A stretch of DNA of 64,000 nt from Alviniconcha marisindica (lineage: Eukaryota > Mollusca > Gastropoda > Provannidae): assembly GCA_018857735.1 (NCBI GenBank), contig JABMCL010000287.1:321001-385000 (forward strand), written 5' to 3'. Made by a program: the position numbers and the translations under genes. The notes below the pieces were generated by a model. The model ran no database searches, was not told where the DNA came from, and was given only the letters and a program-made list of their open reading frames with translations. This document shows positions 13,375 through 63,361 of the stretch, piece after piece (position 1 is the first letter of the stretch; every line of letters starts with the position of its first letter).

Positions 13375-14370
13375 ACCCCTCCCCGTGTCCAATGCTGATG
13401 CGAAGTAAGCTGTTGAAAGACAAGCTCTTCTCTCTGTTTATACTTTAAAGTGCTTTGAACGCAAGTCGATGAAGCACTTTTATCACGTGTACTATGTGTT
13501 GTCGTGATTTCGCCTTCCCTAACTGAAATTTGGTCCAGTTTTTCCCGTGAAAGCAGGCAGCCACAAGATACTGCTGCTGATTCCGAATTGTAAACAGTCT
13601 GTGTACGGTCACGTGTGTGCCCGTTGCAGTGCAAAAAGGGTTTGTTTCCATTTCCCTAGCACAGTTTCACTTGCTCGACCACGGACTCGCAGTTCAGTGT
13701 TCAGGTGTTGTCGTCCGGTTTTTCAGCCAGACTTGAACCGTCCCGCGATTGCGCTGATCAGAAGTTTGCCTCGCAGCTAAAACCACAGCGCGGCTTTGGT
13801 CCGCACAACAGGAGGCAGGAGATGGCAGGTTTGTGACCCGACCAGGCCCCGTGGCGTCCACCCTGCTGGGTACGGTCAACAACTCGGCCTTGCAACGGCG
13901 AAAATTTCCGCCGTAGCCACGCACCGTAGTGACGGGATGGTGGGTGACAGTGGCGGAAGGGCTGGCAACCGCATCTGTTGTTACACGCCGTGCGTGAAAA
14001 AGAGCACCAAGGCCCTTGTCACGGAGGACGTGGCTTTTTGTTCCAGCCCGGCCCGGGATGACTGAAACCCGTCGCTGTGCCGTTGGGACCGTTGAGAGTG
14101 TGGGATCTGTTTTGTCAGTCGAGGACACAAGGAAGGGTCCGGGTGGGCGGGTCTGAGTCGGGGGTGCTTAGTTCTTTCTTGTCCTCGGTCCGTCTCTTTG
14201 ACGGGTGCTTTCCTGTGTTTGGGGTATAGGACAGCGTGACAGATGGGTGAAGCTGGTGTCACGGACACCGGCAACCTTTGCGGACAGAACTGTGAGCGTC
14301 CATGGCTGCGTGCCAGACCCGTCTTCAGACCACTGTTGTGACGATGAACGCCTGCAGTACCAGGCCATTG

Positions 14371-14438
<68 letters not shown>
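14371..14438 (+). repeat. (GT)n microsatellite
   Basis: About 33 units with one single-base shift at 14,402. Confidence 0.95.
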
Positions 14439-14782
14439 CACGGACATCTGCTGAAGATGGTTGCAGTTCCGACTTGAGTGTAGTTTGAGTGTAATTTTAG
14501 ATATGAGAAAAGTTTTTGAATGTGTATTGACTTTATGACGGCGTTTGTCCGCCCTGAGGTGTGACCTATTTGCGGTTAATAGGAGGTTAAAATCGATTTA
14601 CTAGCTAACCAACCTGCTGAAGACAGGTGAGCTGTGAATTGCCCTGGCAGTAGGGTGTGTGCGCGTGTTGTGACAATGAACGCATCGAAAGGGAGCAGAG
14701 CTGTGAAGCGCGTGCCCTGGCTTTAGGCTAGCCCAGATCTGTGCGTGCGTGAGACGATGGCCACGTGCTGAAGACGAGGACC

Positions 14783-14872
14783 ATGGCGATGGACACGCCT
14801 TGGCGCTGGATCCTGTACCTGGCCTGCCCCTGCCGGCGTCTGCACCACAACGACAAGTACCAGCCCGGAGCG
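14783..14872 (+). CDS. candidate alternative first coding exon with Cys-rich N-terminus
   Basis: An ATG at 14,783 lies in an excellent Kozak context (A at -3, G at +4), and an in-frame TGA lies 33 bp upstream. It opens a 30-codon frame, MAMDTPWRWILYLACPCRR and on to YQPGA, followed by a possible donor GTAAAG in phase 0. Read through, the frame stops four codons later. A short hydrophobic stretch ending ACPCRR would suit palmitoylation. The short vertebrate Kalirin isoform (Duet) also starts with a short Cys-rich alternative exon. Phase 0 would join directly to 17,200 or 22,578. This is a proposal based on context and phase, not on sequence homology. Confidence 0.38.
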
Positions 14873-14953
14873 GTAAAGCCCTGACCATGCTCCGTGCCTG
14901 CCTACCTGTCTCTCGGCACACACATTGCCAAGCCGTAGGCTCGTTGGTGTCTT

Positions 14954-14956
<3 letters not shown>

Positions 14957-15024
<68 letters not shown>

Positions 15025-15056
15025 CCTTCACCCCGCGCCCCTTGCACCCTTTCTCC

Positions 15057-15091
<35 letters not shown>
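14957..15091 (+). repeat. (CT)n and (GT)n pair
   Basis: (CT)n at 14,957-15,022 and (GT)n at 15,060-15,091. It begins 85 bp after the candidate first exon. Confidence 0.95.
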
Positions 15092-15093
<2 letters not shown>

Positions 15094-15274
15094 TGTCGTT
15101 ATGTTAATGTAAGGCTGTTAAGGCTCCTCAGCCGTAAGCTTCGTCATTACAAAATTCTGTCATTTGACATATATACATTGGGGTGGAGACCAGTTAGCTC
15201 CTTTATTATTATTATTATTCTCCAACTCGTCTTACCCCGGACCAGTTTTTTCTTGATCACACACAGCCAAGCGC

Positions 15275-15308
15275 AGTGCACCAGCACGGACTGGTCTCGT
15301 TATCATTT

Positions 15309-15386
<78 letters not shown>

Positions 15387-15412
15387 GATAACGAGACCAA
15401 TCCATGCTCGAC
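15275..15412. mobile_element. inverted repeat enclosing a (CT)n tract
   Basis: The left arm ACTGGTCTCGTTATCATTTG (15,290-15,309) is mirrored by the right arm CAAGTGATAACGAGACCAAT (15,382-15,401), with weaker pairing continuing outward for about 10 bases. The whole 73-bp interior is pure (CT)n. It looks like a small foldback element whose centre has become, or was built on, a microsatellite. Confidence 0.65.
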
Positions 15413-16009
15413 TGTGTGTATTTTTTTCATCCGTGTGGCAGGTAGTATATTTTGTTAAGCGCATCATTTGGGCAGTGATTTCACCCCATTGTTATGGGCT
15501 TCGAAGCAATAAGGAATCACACACCGCAATCATCTTGAGGTGACTCCATGCCGATCTGAATCCAATTACTAACTTACGTCTCATGAAGAAAAAGCAAAAT
15601 CGCAGTTTAGCGGGCGCAAAATACCAAAAGTAGGCCAATCGGTGTCATCCATCATTCAAGTATTTCCTCGAAGACGATGTCACAGGTATGCGCAGGGTTA
15701 TTGCCTGCTGTTCTGAGGACGACGACTCTAGGTCATTCTGACTTCCGGCCCGTCTGATCCCTCGCTTTTAGGCAAAGAGGGAAACACGACTGATAACTCT
15801 CCACACTGTCATTTCAGTGCCCAGATCTGTGTTTTATTCAGCAGTTGGACTGCTGTTACCGGGTAGATAAAGCTAACTGGCGACAGTTCGTATTGATTTT
15901 CGCTCCGATTTATGATCGCGGCGGTTGTCACAAATCTAACGAGTAGAGGGAGATCTCTGTGTTCGCAGAGAAAACAGTCTGATTAGCATTTGACGGTTGT
16001 GGTCTTCCT

Positions 16010-16010
<1 letters not shown>

Positions 16011-16070
<60 letters not shown>
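16011..16070 (+). repeat. poly-C, about 60 bases
   Basis: This is the longest homopolymer in the window, an uninterrupted run of C. Confidence 0.95.
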
Positions 16071-16071
<1 letters not shown>

Positions 16072-16703
16072 CCTCCCGCATCACGTGTGGAAGTTTAGTG
16101 TGGAGTCACTGGCATTAGAGATAGTGGTTCTGACGCTACGACTTGACGTGTCAAAGGAGGCGGGTTATTTAGAAATACATCTAAACGGGGAAGCTTCCGC
16201 GAGAATTGAAACTCGCAATAGGACCCGAGACAGCATCAATGTACACTTGATGTATTCCCAGTGCAAGTAACCCAGAGCTGCCAAGTGGGTCACACAGTAC
16301 ACATTTGCATGCCTCAGACATCTGCCTTTCTAATTTCTTTATTTCTGGTTTGTTCATTGTCTGTCTTCACCCCCCCCCCCCCCATCACCACCCCCACTCC
16401 CACTTTTCTTCATTTCCAAACCCACCTCCGATAGATATATATGTAATAAAGTGGCATGTGTCATAACAGCGAATCATACTTCTATTTGCGATATGATGGT
16501 GCCAATTGTGTGCGTGCGTGCGCGTGTGTGTGCGTGTGTGCGTGCGTGCGTGTTTCCTACTGCAACTTCCGTGTGCCTGACTGGGGCATCTGTACCCAGC
16601 ACAAGCTGTTGCCCTCACAACTATCTCACGACGAGACTGCGTGGCGATTATTCCGTTACACACTGATCGTTTCTACTCATGTGCTGCTAACACTGGCACA
16701 ACA

Positions 16704-16706
<3 letters not shown>

Positions 16707-16759
<53 letters not shown>

Positions 16760-16776
16760 GTGTTTGTGTGTGTGTG

Positions 16777-16819
<43 letters not shown>

Positions 16820-16826
16820 CGCGTGT
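16707..16826 (+). repeat. (GT)n microsatellite ending in (GC)n
   Basis: Three GT blocks broken by TTGTG, ending in GCGCGCGCGC. Confidence 0.95.
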
Positions 16827-17118
16827 GAAACAAGCAAGCACACGCTATGATACTTCCGTCAAATTGTGACTAAAATAAGATCCGAAAAAGATGACATACA
16901 TTGGTTAGAGGCAATACCTTTTCTTCTTCTTTATTTAAAAAACAGAAGAAGTTTATTATGTATTTTAAAAGGAATCGGAGACTCCTTGATGAGATGCAAA
17001 TGGAGATTGTGCAAACAGCATCTGTGATTTGGCCCCGGGTGGAGTGGGGTGGGGGGTTCAGATGGGAATTACCACACGAGTTCGTCAATTCTATGCGTCT
17101 TTTTTGTGAGACAAAATG

Positions 17119-17120
<2 letters not shown>

Positions 17121-17177
<57 letters not shown>
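17121..17177 (+). repeat. (CT)n microsatellite
   Basis: About 28 units. It acts as the polypyrimidine tract of the candidate exon at 17,200. Confidence 0.96.
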
Positions 17178-17180
<3 letters not shown>

Positions 17181-17199
17181 CTTGTGTTTCTGTTTGTAG

Positions 17200-17292
17200 A
17201 GGCAAAGCGTTGTGGACAGACTCAGTGGCCCAGATGTGTTCAGTAAACTGCAAGACCCAGATCACAGATCTATACTGCAGCTAGAGACACAG
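17200..17292 (+). CDS. candidate linker exon, unassigned
   Basis: A 57-bp (CT)n tract and TTTGTAG make a strong acceptor. The following 93 bp are open in phase 0 and read RQSVVDRLSGPDVFSKLQDP, then DHRSILQLETQ, up to a weak donor ACACAG|GTGCTG. Amino acid composition is protein-like, unlike the repeats around it. Phases 0 and 0 fit between the candidate first exon at 14,783 and the exon at 22,578. I do not recognise the sequence. The open frame continues past the proposed donor into repeat sequence until about 17,530, so the true end is uncertain. Confidence 0.33.
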
Positions 17293-17391
17293 GTGCTGTT
17301 CAAACTAGTTGGCCGAGTCCACACTATTTGTCCACTTGCTTTTTCCGGTGTATTCACTCTTGTGTCTGGGATCTGTGCGGGCCTGTGTGTG

Positions 17392-17605
17392 GTCTGTATA
17401 ATCCTGTGGTGTCACTTGAGGCCTCTGCTTGATCTGCAAAGTCTGTGCCTGCTCTGTGTAATCCCGTGGTGTCACTTGAAGCCTCTACTTGATTTGTATA
17501 ATCCTGTGGTGTCACTTGAAGCCTCTGCTTGATCTGCAAAGCATGTGCCTGGTCTGAATAATCCCGTGGTGTTACTTGAAGCCTCTACTCGATCTGCAAA
17601 GCCTG
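17392..17605 (+). repeat. 41/60-bp tandem repeat
   Basis: Four units share ATAATCCTGTGGTGTCACTT and GAAGCCTCTGCTTGATCTGC, spaced 60, 41 and 60 bp. The array follows the candidate exon at 17,200. Confidence 0.85.
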
Positions 17606-17794
17606 TGCTTCGTGTGTGCAGCAAAGACCGTATAGCTACCCAGTTTTAAAGAGCTGTATAATCTTTGTGCTGCCTGTTTAGCATGTGCCTGGTCTCGGTA
17701 GTCTATGTCAGAGACAGTAAAATAAATCATTATTTGTGTACTGTCTGTATGGCATCTACCAGGTCTGTATACTTTGTGCCTGCGGTCTCTATGA

Positions 17795-18002
17795 TCTTGT
17801 ACCCGGTCTGTATTGACCTGTGCCCGGTCTGTATTGCCCTATGCCCGGTCAGTATTGTCCTGTGCCCGGTCTGTATTGCCCTATGCCCGGTCTGTATTGA
17901 CCTGTGCCCGGTCTGTATTGCCCTATGCCCGGTCTGTATTGCCCTGTGCCCGGTCTGTATTGCCCTGTGCCCGGTCTGTATTGTCCTGTGCCCGGTCTGC
18001 CG
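17795..18002 (+). repeat. 21-bp minisatellite, about 10 copies
   Basis: The unit is CCTGTGCCCGGTCTGTATTGC. Because 21 is a multiple of three, it stays open as a heptad Cys-Pro-Val-Cys repeat in one frame, but it has no start, splice or homology support as a protein. Confidence 0.92.
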
Positions 18003-18491
18003 GGCTGGCCTTCGTTATCTTGGCAGTGCAGCTAGCTGTCATAATTATTAGGACTATGGACTTCTATGTTTTGCTGGTGGGGCCGTTGGGTTTTTAAAGG
18101 TAACGAGGTGGTAGCTGCTACTCCGGTGTAGGGGTCGCTGCTACTCCGGTGTAGGGCTTTGTCGCTGGTGGAGTGGGGGTGCGTTTTGTTCGGTTGCTAA
18201 TCAAGCAGCCATCTTCTAATGATCAAAGTCAGCTCCGAGGGGATGATCTGAATGATGTTCTCTGATGGGGAATTTTGTCGACTCGGTATTCTTTTTCGAA
18301 GGCGAATCTGGAAGGGATGAGAGGCAATGGAGTCAGACGGTGAGACGTCGTCTCCTGCGTGATTCTTCCTACCTTCTTGGCCTTGGCCCGAGGGGCTTCC
18401 GAACTGAATCACAAAGTTGACAAGTAGAGCACGAATGTGCAGTCGGGAGGGGAGGGTGGGGGAGGCGGGGGAGAAGAGAAGAAAAACAAAG

Positions 18492-19165
18492 GATAGTTAT
18501 TCACAGAGAGGTAAAAATAGGTAAAAATAAAAGATAGTTATTCACAGAAAGGTAAAAACAAAAATTATTCACAGAAAGGCAAAATTAAAGATAGTTATTT
18601 ACAGAAAGGTGAAAATAAAAGACAATTATTTGCGGAGAGGTAAAAACAAAACATAGTTTATTCAGAGAGAGGTAATAACTAGGCACTGGATAAAATCTTC
18701 TGTAATCATTATTCTGGCGCCTGTGCTCAGCGCCGCGACAGAAGTGTGTCACTACGGCTGGACAGTAATTATAATGAAGTCGGGCTCGGCGAGTCTGGCG
18801 CAGTATGAGGGAGGGAGATCGAGAGAGTTATTCACAGAGGGGTAATAACCAGCCGCTGTGTATGATCTTCTATAATCACTATTCAGTTGGCGGCGTCTGG
18901 CGCCTGTGCTCATCCCCGCGACTGAAGTGTGCCACTGCAGCTGAACAATAATTATAATGAAGTCGGGCTCGGCGAGTCTGGCGCAGTATGAGGGAGGGAG
19001 AGAGAGTTATTCACAGAGGGGTAATAACTAGCCGCTGTATAAGAACTTCTGTAATCACTATTCAGTTGGCGGCGTCTGGCGCCTGTGCTCATCCCCGCGA
19101 CTGGAGTGTGTCGCTGACTGTATAATGAAGTCTTGCTCGGCGGGTCTGGCTGCAGTAAGAGAAGA
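18492..19165 (+). repeat. nested repeat: 35-40 bp units followed by three 171-178 bp units
   Basis: Five or six short units contain GTTATTCACAGAAAGGTAAA (18,492-18,680). The same TTATTCACAGAGAGGTAATA motif opens three long units starting near 18,657, 18,828 and 19,004. The long units contain GGCGCCTGTGCTCA and GAAGTCGGGCTCGGCGAGTC. This part is CpG-rich. The third long unit is shortened by a deletion. Confidence 0.88.
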
Positions 19166-19694
19166 GAGGGATGGAGAGGCAGGGAGGGGCACAGAGAGAG
19201 AGAGAGAGAGAGAGAGGAGCCGTGTGGATCAATGAGAGTCTGAGCTGTGCCCGCAGGAATAATTCATGTCCTCCTTGCGACAAGGCAGCCTGTTGTAGAC
19301 AACAAGGTCAGCCTGGCAGCAACAAGTCCTCTCTCTCTCTCTCTCGGAGATTCTCGGGTTCCTTGGGCGGACTGCTTGCTTTTCTGCTGACAGCTGCCGA
19401 TTGACGTCTTTTGCTGGCTCTCTGTCTTCCAATATGGGTGTGGTTGCCTGGCCCTGACTTGCGAATCTGGAGGAGAGGTGAGAAAGGGGGTGGTGGGTGC
19501 CCGCGTATGGTGCGCGCCTTTGAACATGAACGCCAGTGCGAACCAGCTCCGTGATGCATGCTTGTGTGCATCCGTAGCACCGTACACCGCTGCGCACACG
19601 CCATGCACGAACACTCGCATGCATGCACATCCATGTGCGCACACCCAATATGGGCGCGTGCACACACATGTATGCTTGCACATGTACACGCATG

Positions 19695-19695
<1 letters not shown>

Positions 19696-19777
<82 letters not shown>

Positions 19778-19791
19778 TCACTCACTCACTC
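19696..19791 (+). repeat. (CA)n then (CACT)n
   Basis: About 38 CA units then five CACT units. Confidence 0.96.
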
Positions 19792-20097
19792 CCAGGGCAT
19801 GTGTGAATTGACTCGCATGAGATGAAAACAAACCAAGAAAACCTCAGTCACCCTTTCTTTTTTGACAATCTTCAGACTGAAAATATTTGATCAGTTCTTC
19901 TCTGATACCCACAGACATTTCTGTGCGGTGCCATAGATACCCAGGCAGACTTGGCTAAACAGAGCAAGAAAAAAGCAAAATGTGCATTGTAGTTCAAGTT
20001 TAATCCGAATCAGTTGTTTTTCCTTGGTGCAAGTGGGTTCTCAGACATCAGTTGATCCTACCAGATAACACAGTACACTCCTGAAAAAAAGCACAGC

Positions 20098-20212
20098 CCC
20101 CCACCTCCCCACCCCCTTTTAATTTATATGGACATATCACAGTCACACCCAGATCAGGATCCCCCCTTAAATTTATATGGACATATCACAGTCACGCCCA
20201 GATCAAGATTTC
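20098..20212 (+). repeat. 57-59 bp direct duplication
   Basis: Two copies contain AATTTATATGGACATATCAC and AGTCACACCCAGATCA, followed by a poly-C run at 20,215-20,234. Confidence 0.85.
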
Positions 20213-20616
20213 TGCCCCCCCCCCCCCCCCCCCCTCCTTTTCTTTTCTCCCCTGAATATTTGAATGAGTAAAATTATCAGTAAAACATTCACCTATGGGT
20301 CACAAAGGCTGACTTAATTTCATTATTTATGTGGTTTTTGTTGTTGTTATGTGTGTGTGTGTGTTCTGGTACAATGTGTGGCAGGATCCACATGTGGTTA
20401 CAACAACAACAAAAATCATGTTATTGGAAATACACAGTGGTTCTCTCCAACCCTGTCTGTCTTTCCCCCAACCCCCAGTACATCCACCATTACAACTCCA
20501 GGGGCAGTTTGTAGGTGGAGGGGGGGGAGTAGGAATCTGATTTGCCTTTTAGATGTGGAAACAATATATCTTCTTATCACCTTCCCAGTTGTAGCAGCAG
20601 ATTTTCTTGCACTGCA

Positions 20617-20620
<4 letters not shown>

Positions 20621-20687
<67 letters not shown>
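20621..20687 (+). repeat. (CT)n microsatellite
   Basis: About 33 units. Confidence 0.97.
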
Positions 20688-20689
<2 letters not shown>

Positions 20690-20880
20690 GTTTTTTTTTC
20701 TTTTCTTTTTTCCCCCTACTATTTGGTTGCTGTCATTACCCAACACCCAATGCCTGTTTCTTATCAAAGCCTGCCAGTTCTTGAAGACAGTGCACCTAAT
20801 TGAGTTGAAAGGGGGGTCGTTAGTGAGTATTTTCGTCTCTCATTCTGTTCTGGTGTCTTGCACTTCAATCATTGGTGTGC

Positions 20881-20882
<2 letters not shown>

Positions 20883-20945
<63 letters not shown>

Positions 20946-20979
20946 ATTTCTTCCTATCTTCCCCACCCCCTCCTCTCTA

Positions 20980-21052
<73 letters not shown>
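20883..21052 (+). repeat. (GT)n and (CT)n pair
   Basis: (GT)n at 20,883-20,942 and (CT)n at 20,982-21,052. Confidence 0.96.
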
Positions 21053-21055
<3 letters not shown>

Positions 21056-21364
21056 CCTTGCCACATTTGTCTCCCTCTGTCTCTGACAAACAAATCCATC
21101 AAGCAACAAAAAGCAAAACAAAAACAACGGGAGGGGCTCCTTTTGCCCTTCCGTAGGCTGGAACTCATTATCGAAATGGCTTCAAAGTGAGCATACCAAT
21201 CTTTAACAAGGTTAACAGTGCCAGCGATGTGCGTCTTCATCGTCCAGCTGTTAGAGGTTTTCATGCAAACTGAGAATAATTGAAAGGAATTCATTCAAAA
21301 TGGGCTGAACAGATGCTGAGGTTGGTGTGTGTCTAGACATGTACAGACCTGTTATGCATTAGAT

Positions 21365-21760
21365 ATATATATATAGATACGTGCACAGACAAACACATGT
21401 GCATATATGTGCATTCACGTTTGTGAGTGTACATGTGCATGCACAAAAACATGCACAGACACTCACACTAATGCACGCACACATGGACATGCACTCATGC
21501 ACATACACACATGCATGTACACACACACACAGTCACACACACACACACACAACACACTCACACTCACACACACACACACACACACTCTCTCTCTTGTGCG
21601 TACGACTGCATGTACATGTGCATGCATGTGTGCACGCACGCACACGCACACACACATGCACACACATATATGCACACATGCATGTACACACACACACGCA
21701 CATATGCACACACCAACACTCACACACACAAATGAGAGAGAGAGAGAGATGGAGGCAGTG
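21365..21760 (+). repeat. degenerate CA/TG-alternating region
   Basis: About 400 bp of purine-pyrimidine alternation (ACAC, ATGCATGT, CGCACG), possibly Z-DNA-prone. No gene. Confidence 0.85.
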
Positions 21761-22577
21761 TGAAGTCACAGATGTGGGTTGACTGTTTTGAAGGCACACC
21801 CTGCAGGTAGTGGAGTTTGTTGTATCTGTCTTGGAACAGCTGGGTCTTTTGCATCTTTAATTGGGTGTAGGTGAGAAGGAAAGAACTGCCATTAGAAAGT
21901 TTTTAAAAGAAGAAGAAGAAGAAGAGATTGAAAGTTGCTATGTTTGGCTCCACTCAACAACAGGTAAGTGATTTTCTAGATCTTGACAGGGTGCAGCAGG
22001 CGCTTCCAGTTCCACTCAACTGTAGCAAGGGGCTGGGGTTACTGTGTCTGCGTCTGTGACTCTGTGTCTGTGCTCCTCCGACTTTTGAAGAACTGCAGTG
22101 GGTTTTAATTGGTCTGGTGTTGTAGTGCTGGGTCATGCTGTTATTGTTGTCATTGCCGTTTTCAGCATCTCTGCTGTGCCCAGAGCTTCAGTCTGTGTTG
22201 TAATTGCCTTGTTTCATGTTTATGTTTCGTGACCACCCTCCCCTGAGTCTTGCCCTTCGTCCTCATCTTCATCCGCATCCTTCTTGTGTGAAAGCCACCA
22301 GTTCAGTACATCATATGCAAATAGTCAGCAAGGAAAAAGAGATAAAATCTTTGTGAATGCCCTTGATACTTATTTGACTCCATAAAGAAGAAAGACTTTC
22401 TTTATGTATTGTCATTTTGTGGAAGCTTTTTTGGGGCAACCTGCCAACCATATTCCCCAACACCCTGCATGCTGTTGGGGCTGGTTGAGTGGACAGACAG
22501 TTCATGCCACTGACTTCCCTAACCAGTCGGCCGCCAAGAGGGCTCCAGAACTCATGTCCTCCTTCCTCTCCTTGCAG

Positions 22578-62557
<39,980 letters not shown>

Positions 62558-63361
62558 GTGGGTCCGCTGTACTTGTGCTCTGGGTTCCGGGCCGTCTGTG
62601 TGTGAGTTGTGGAGTAGAGGGGTGGAGCCTGTTTGACATAGCTTGCTGTTTTAGAAGCCCAGTGGTGAAGCTCCAAGCACATAAAAGGTTAAAAATAATG
62701 CTATTTATTGTGACAAAACAACATGTCAAATTTTGGGGGTAAACCCCTTTTTCAAGCTCCAAAACAACACTTACACAACACTTAAAGGGCTTGTTTTTTT
62801 CAGGTACTAACTAAACAGCCGTCAAACAACAGTTAAACAGTGAAAAAAATGAGATAATAATGACCGAGATTATTTTGAATTGTGTGTTGTCCAAGCTGTT
62901 TTACAATGAAACAGAATTAGGCCTTGAGCACTTACAGAAAGTCAACAAACCAAGGGAGTTATTAGTGTTCCTGTGATGTCGCAACCACTGATTAACTCCC
63001 TTTGTTGATTTCACACTGTTTTGGTAGAAAAGTAGTATATAAGTCAGAGATTGCTTTTAAAATTATTGCAAAGTACTCGTGGTGTAAGGTACACGATAGA
63101 GAAACTGTGAGCAGAGAGATGGGGTGGAATGTATCATGCATTTATCTGAAAAACTGTGGGCAACACTAATGTAGTTGGAACATGTTAACAACACTCATGT
63201 AGTTAAAATATACAGTGCAAGCCCACATTAAAGACCACCTGAAAATAGACAGGAAAAAAGGAAAAACAAAACAGATGAGAGGGGGCAGATTTTCAGGTGG
63301 TATTTGTGTGCTTTTCAACTGTGTCATTTTGAGTAGGTTCAGAAAAAATGTGGTCGGCCTG
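62558..63361 (+). other. start of the next intron
   Basis: It contains dispersed family 2 copy 2 and AT-rich unique sequence, and leads into the 56-bp array. The next kinase exon (expected to begin PEN) is not seen. Confidence 0.7.
62650..62865 (+). mobile_element. dispersed repeat family 2, copy 2
   Basis: It contains TTTATTGTGACAAAACAACA, TTTGGGGGTAAACCCCTTTT, CCAAAACAACACTTACACAA and AACAGTTAAACAGTGAAAAA. It aligns with the copy at 58,713 with an insertion of about 35 bp. It lies 90 bp after exon v. Confidence 0.65.

Larger units (their letters stand above)
10011..14782. other. no gene supported; CpG-rich unique sequence
   Basis: The sequence is GC- and CpG-rich (about 34 CpG in the 600 bp from 14,001 by hand count), with microsatellites as listed. 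Open frames at 10,440-10,835 and on the minus strand at 11,936-12,787 have repeat-derived or uneven composition and no recognisable domain. The CpG content would suit promoter-proximal sequence for the candidate first exon. Confidence 0.5.
17606..22577 (+). other. non-coding, intron-like, repeat-rich
   Basis: Apart from the listed repeats there is only low-complexity and CA/TG-rich sequence, and no further exon is seen. CpG density drops sharply after about 19.7 kb. Confidence 0.6.

Noticed and set aside
17665..18051. A 128-codon frame with a Cys-Pro-Val-Cys heptad.
   Set aside because: It is the translation of a 21-bp minisatellite; the flanking residues show no signal peptide or domain.
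22404..22577. In-frame extension of exon a upstream to an ATG at 22,404.
   Set aside because: The reading before 22,578 is not conserved-looking and is preceded by a clear CTTGCAG acceptor. The ATG frame is an intron read-through.
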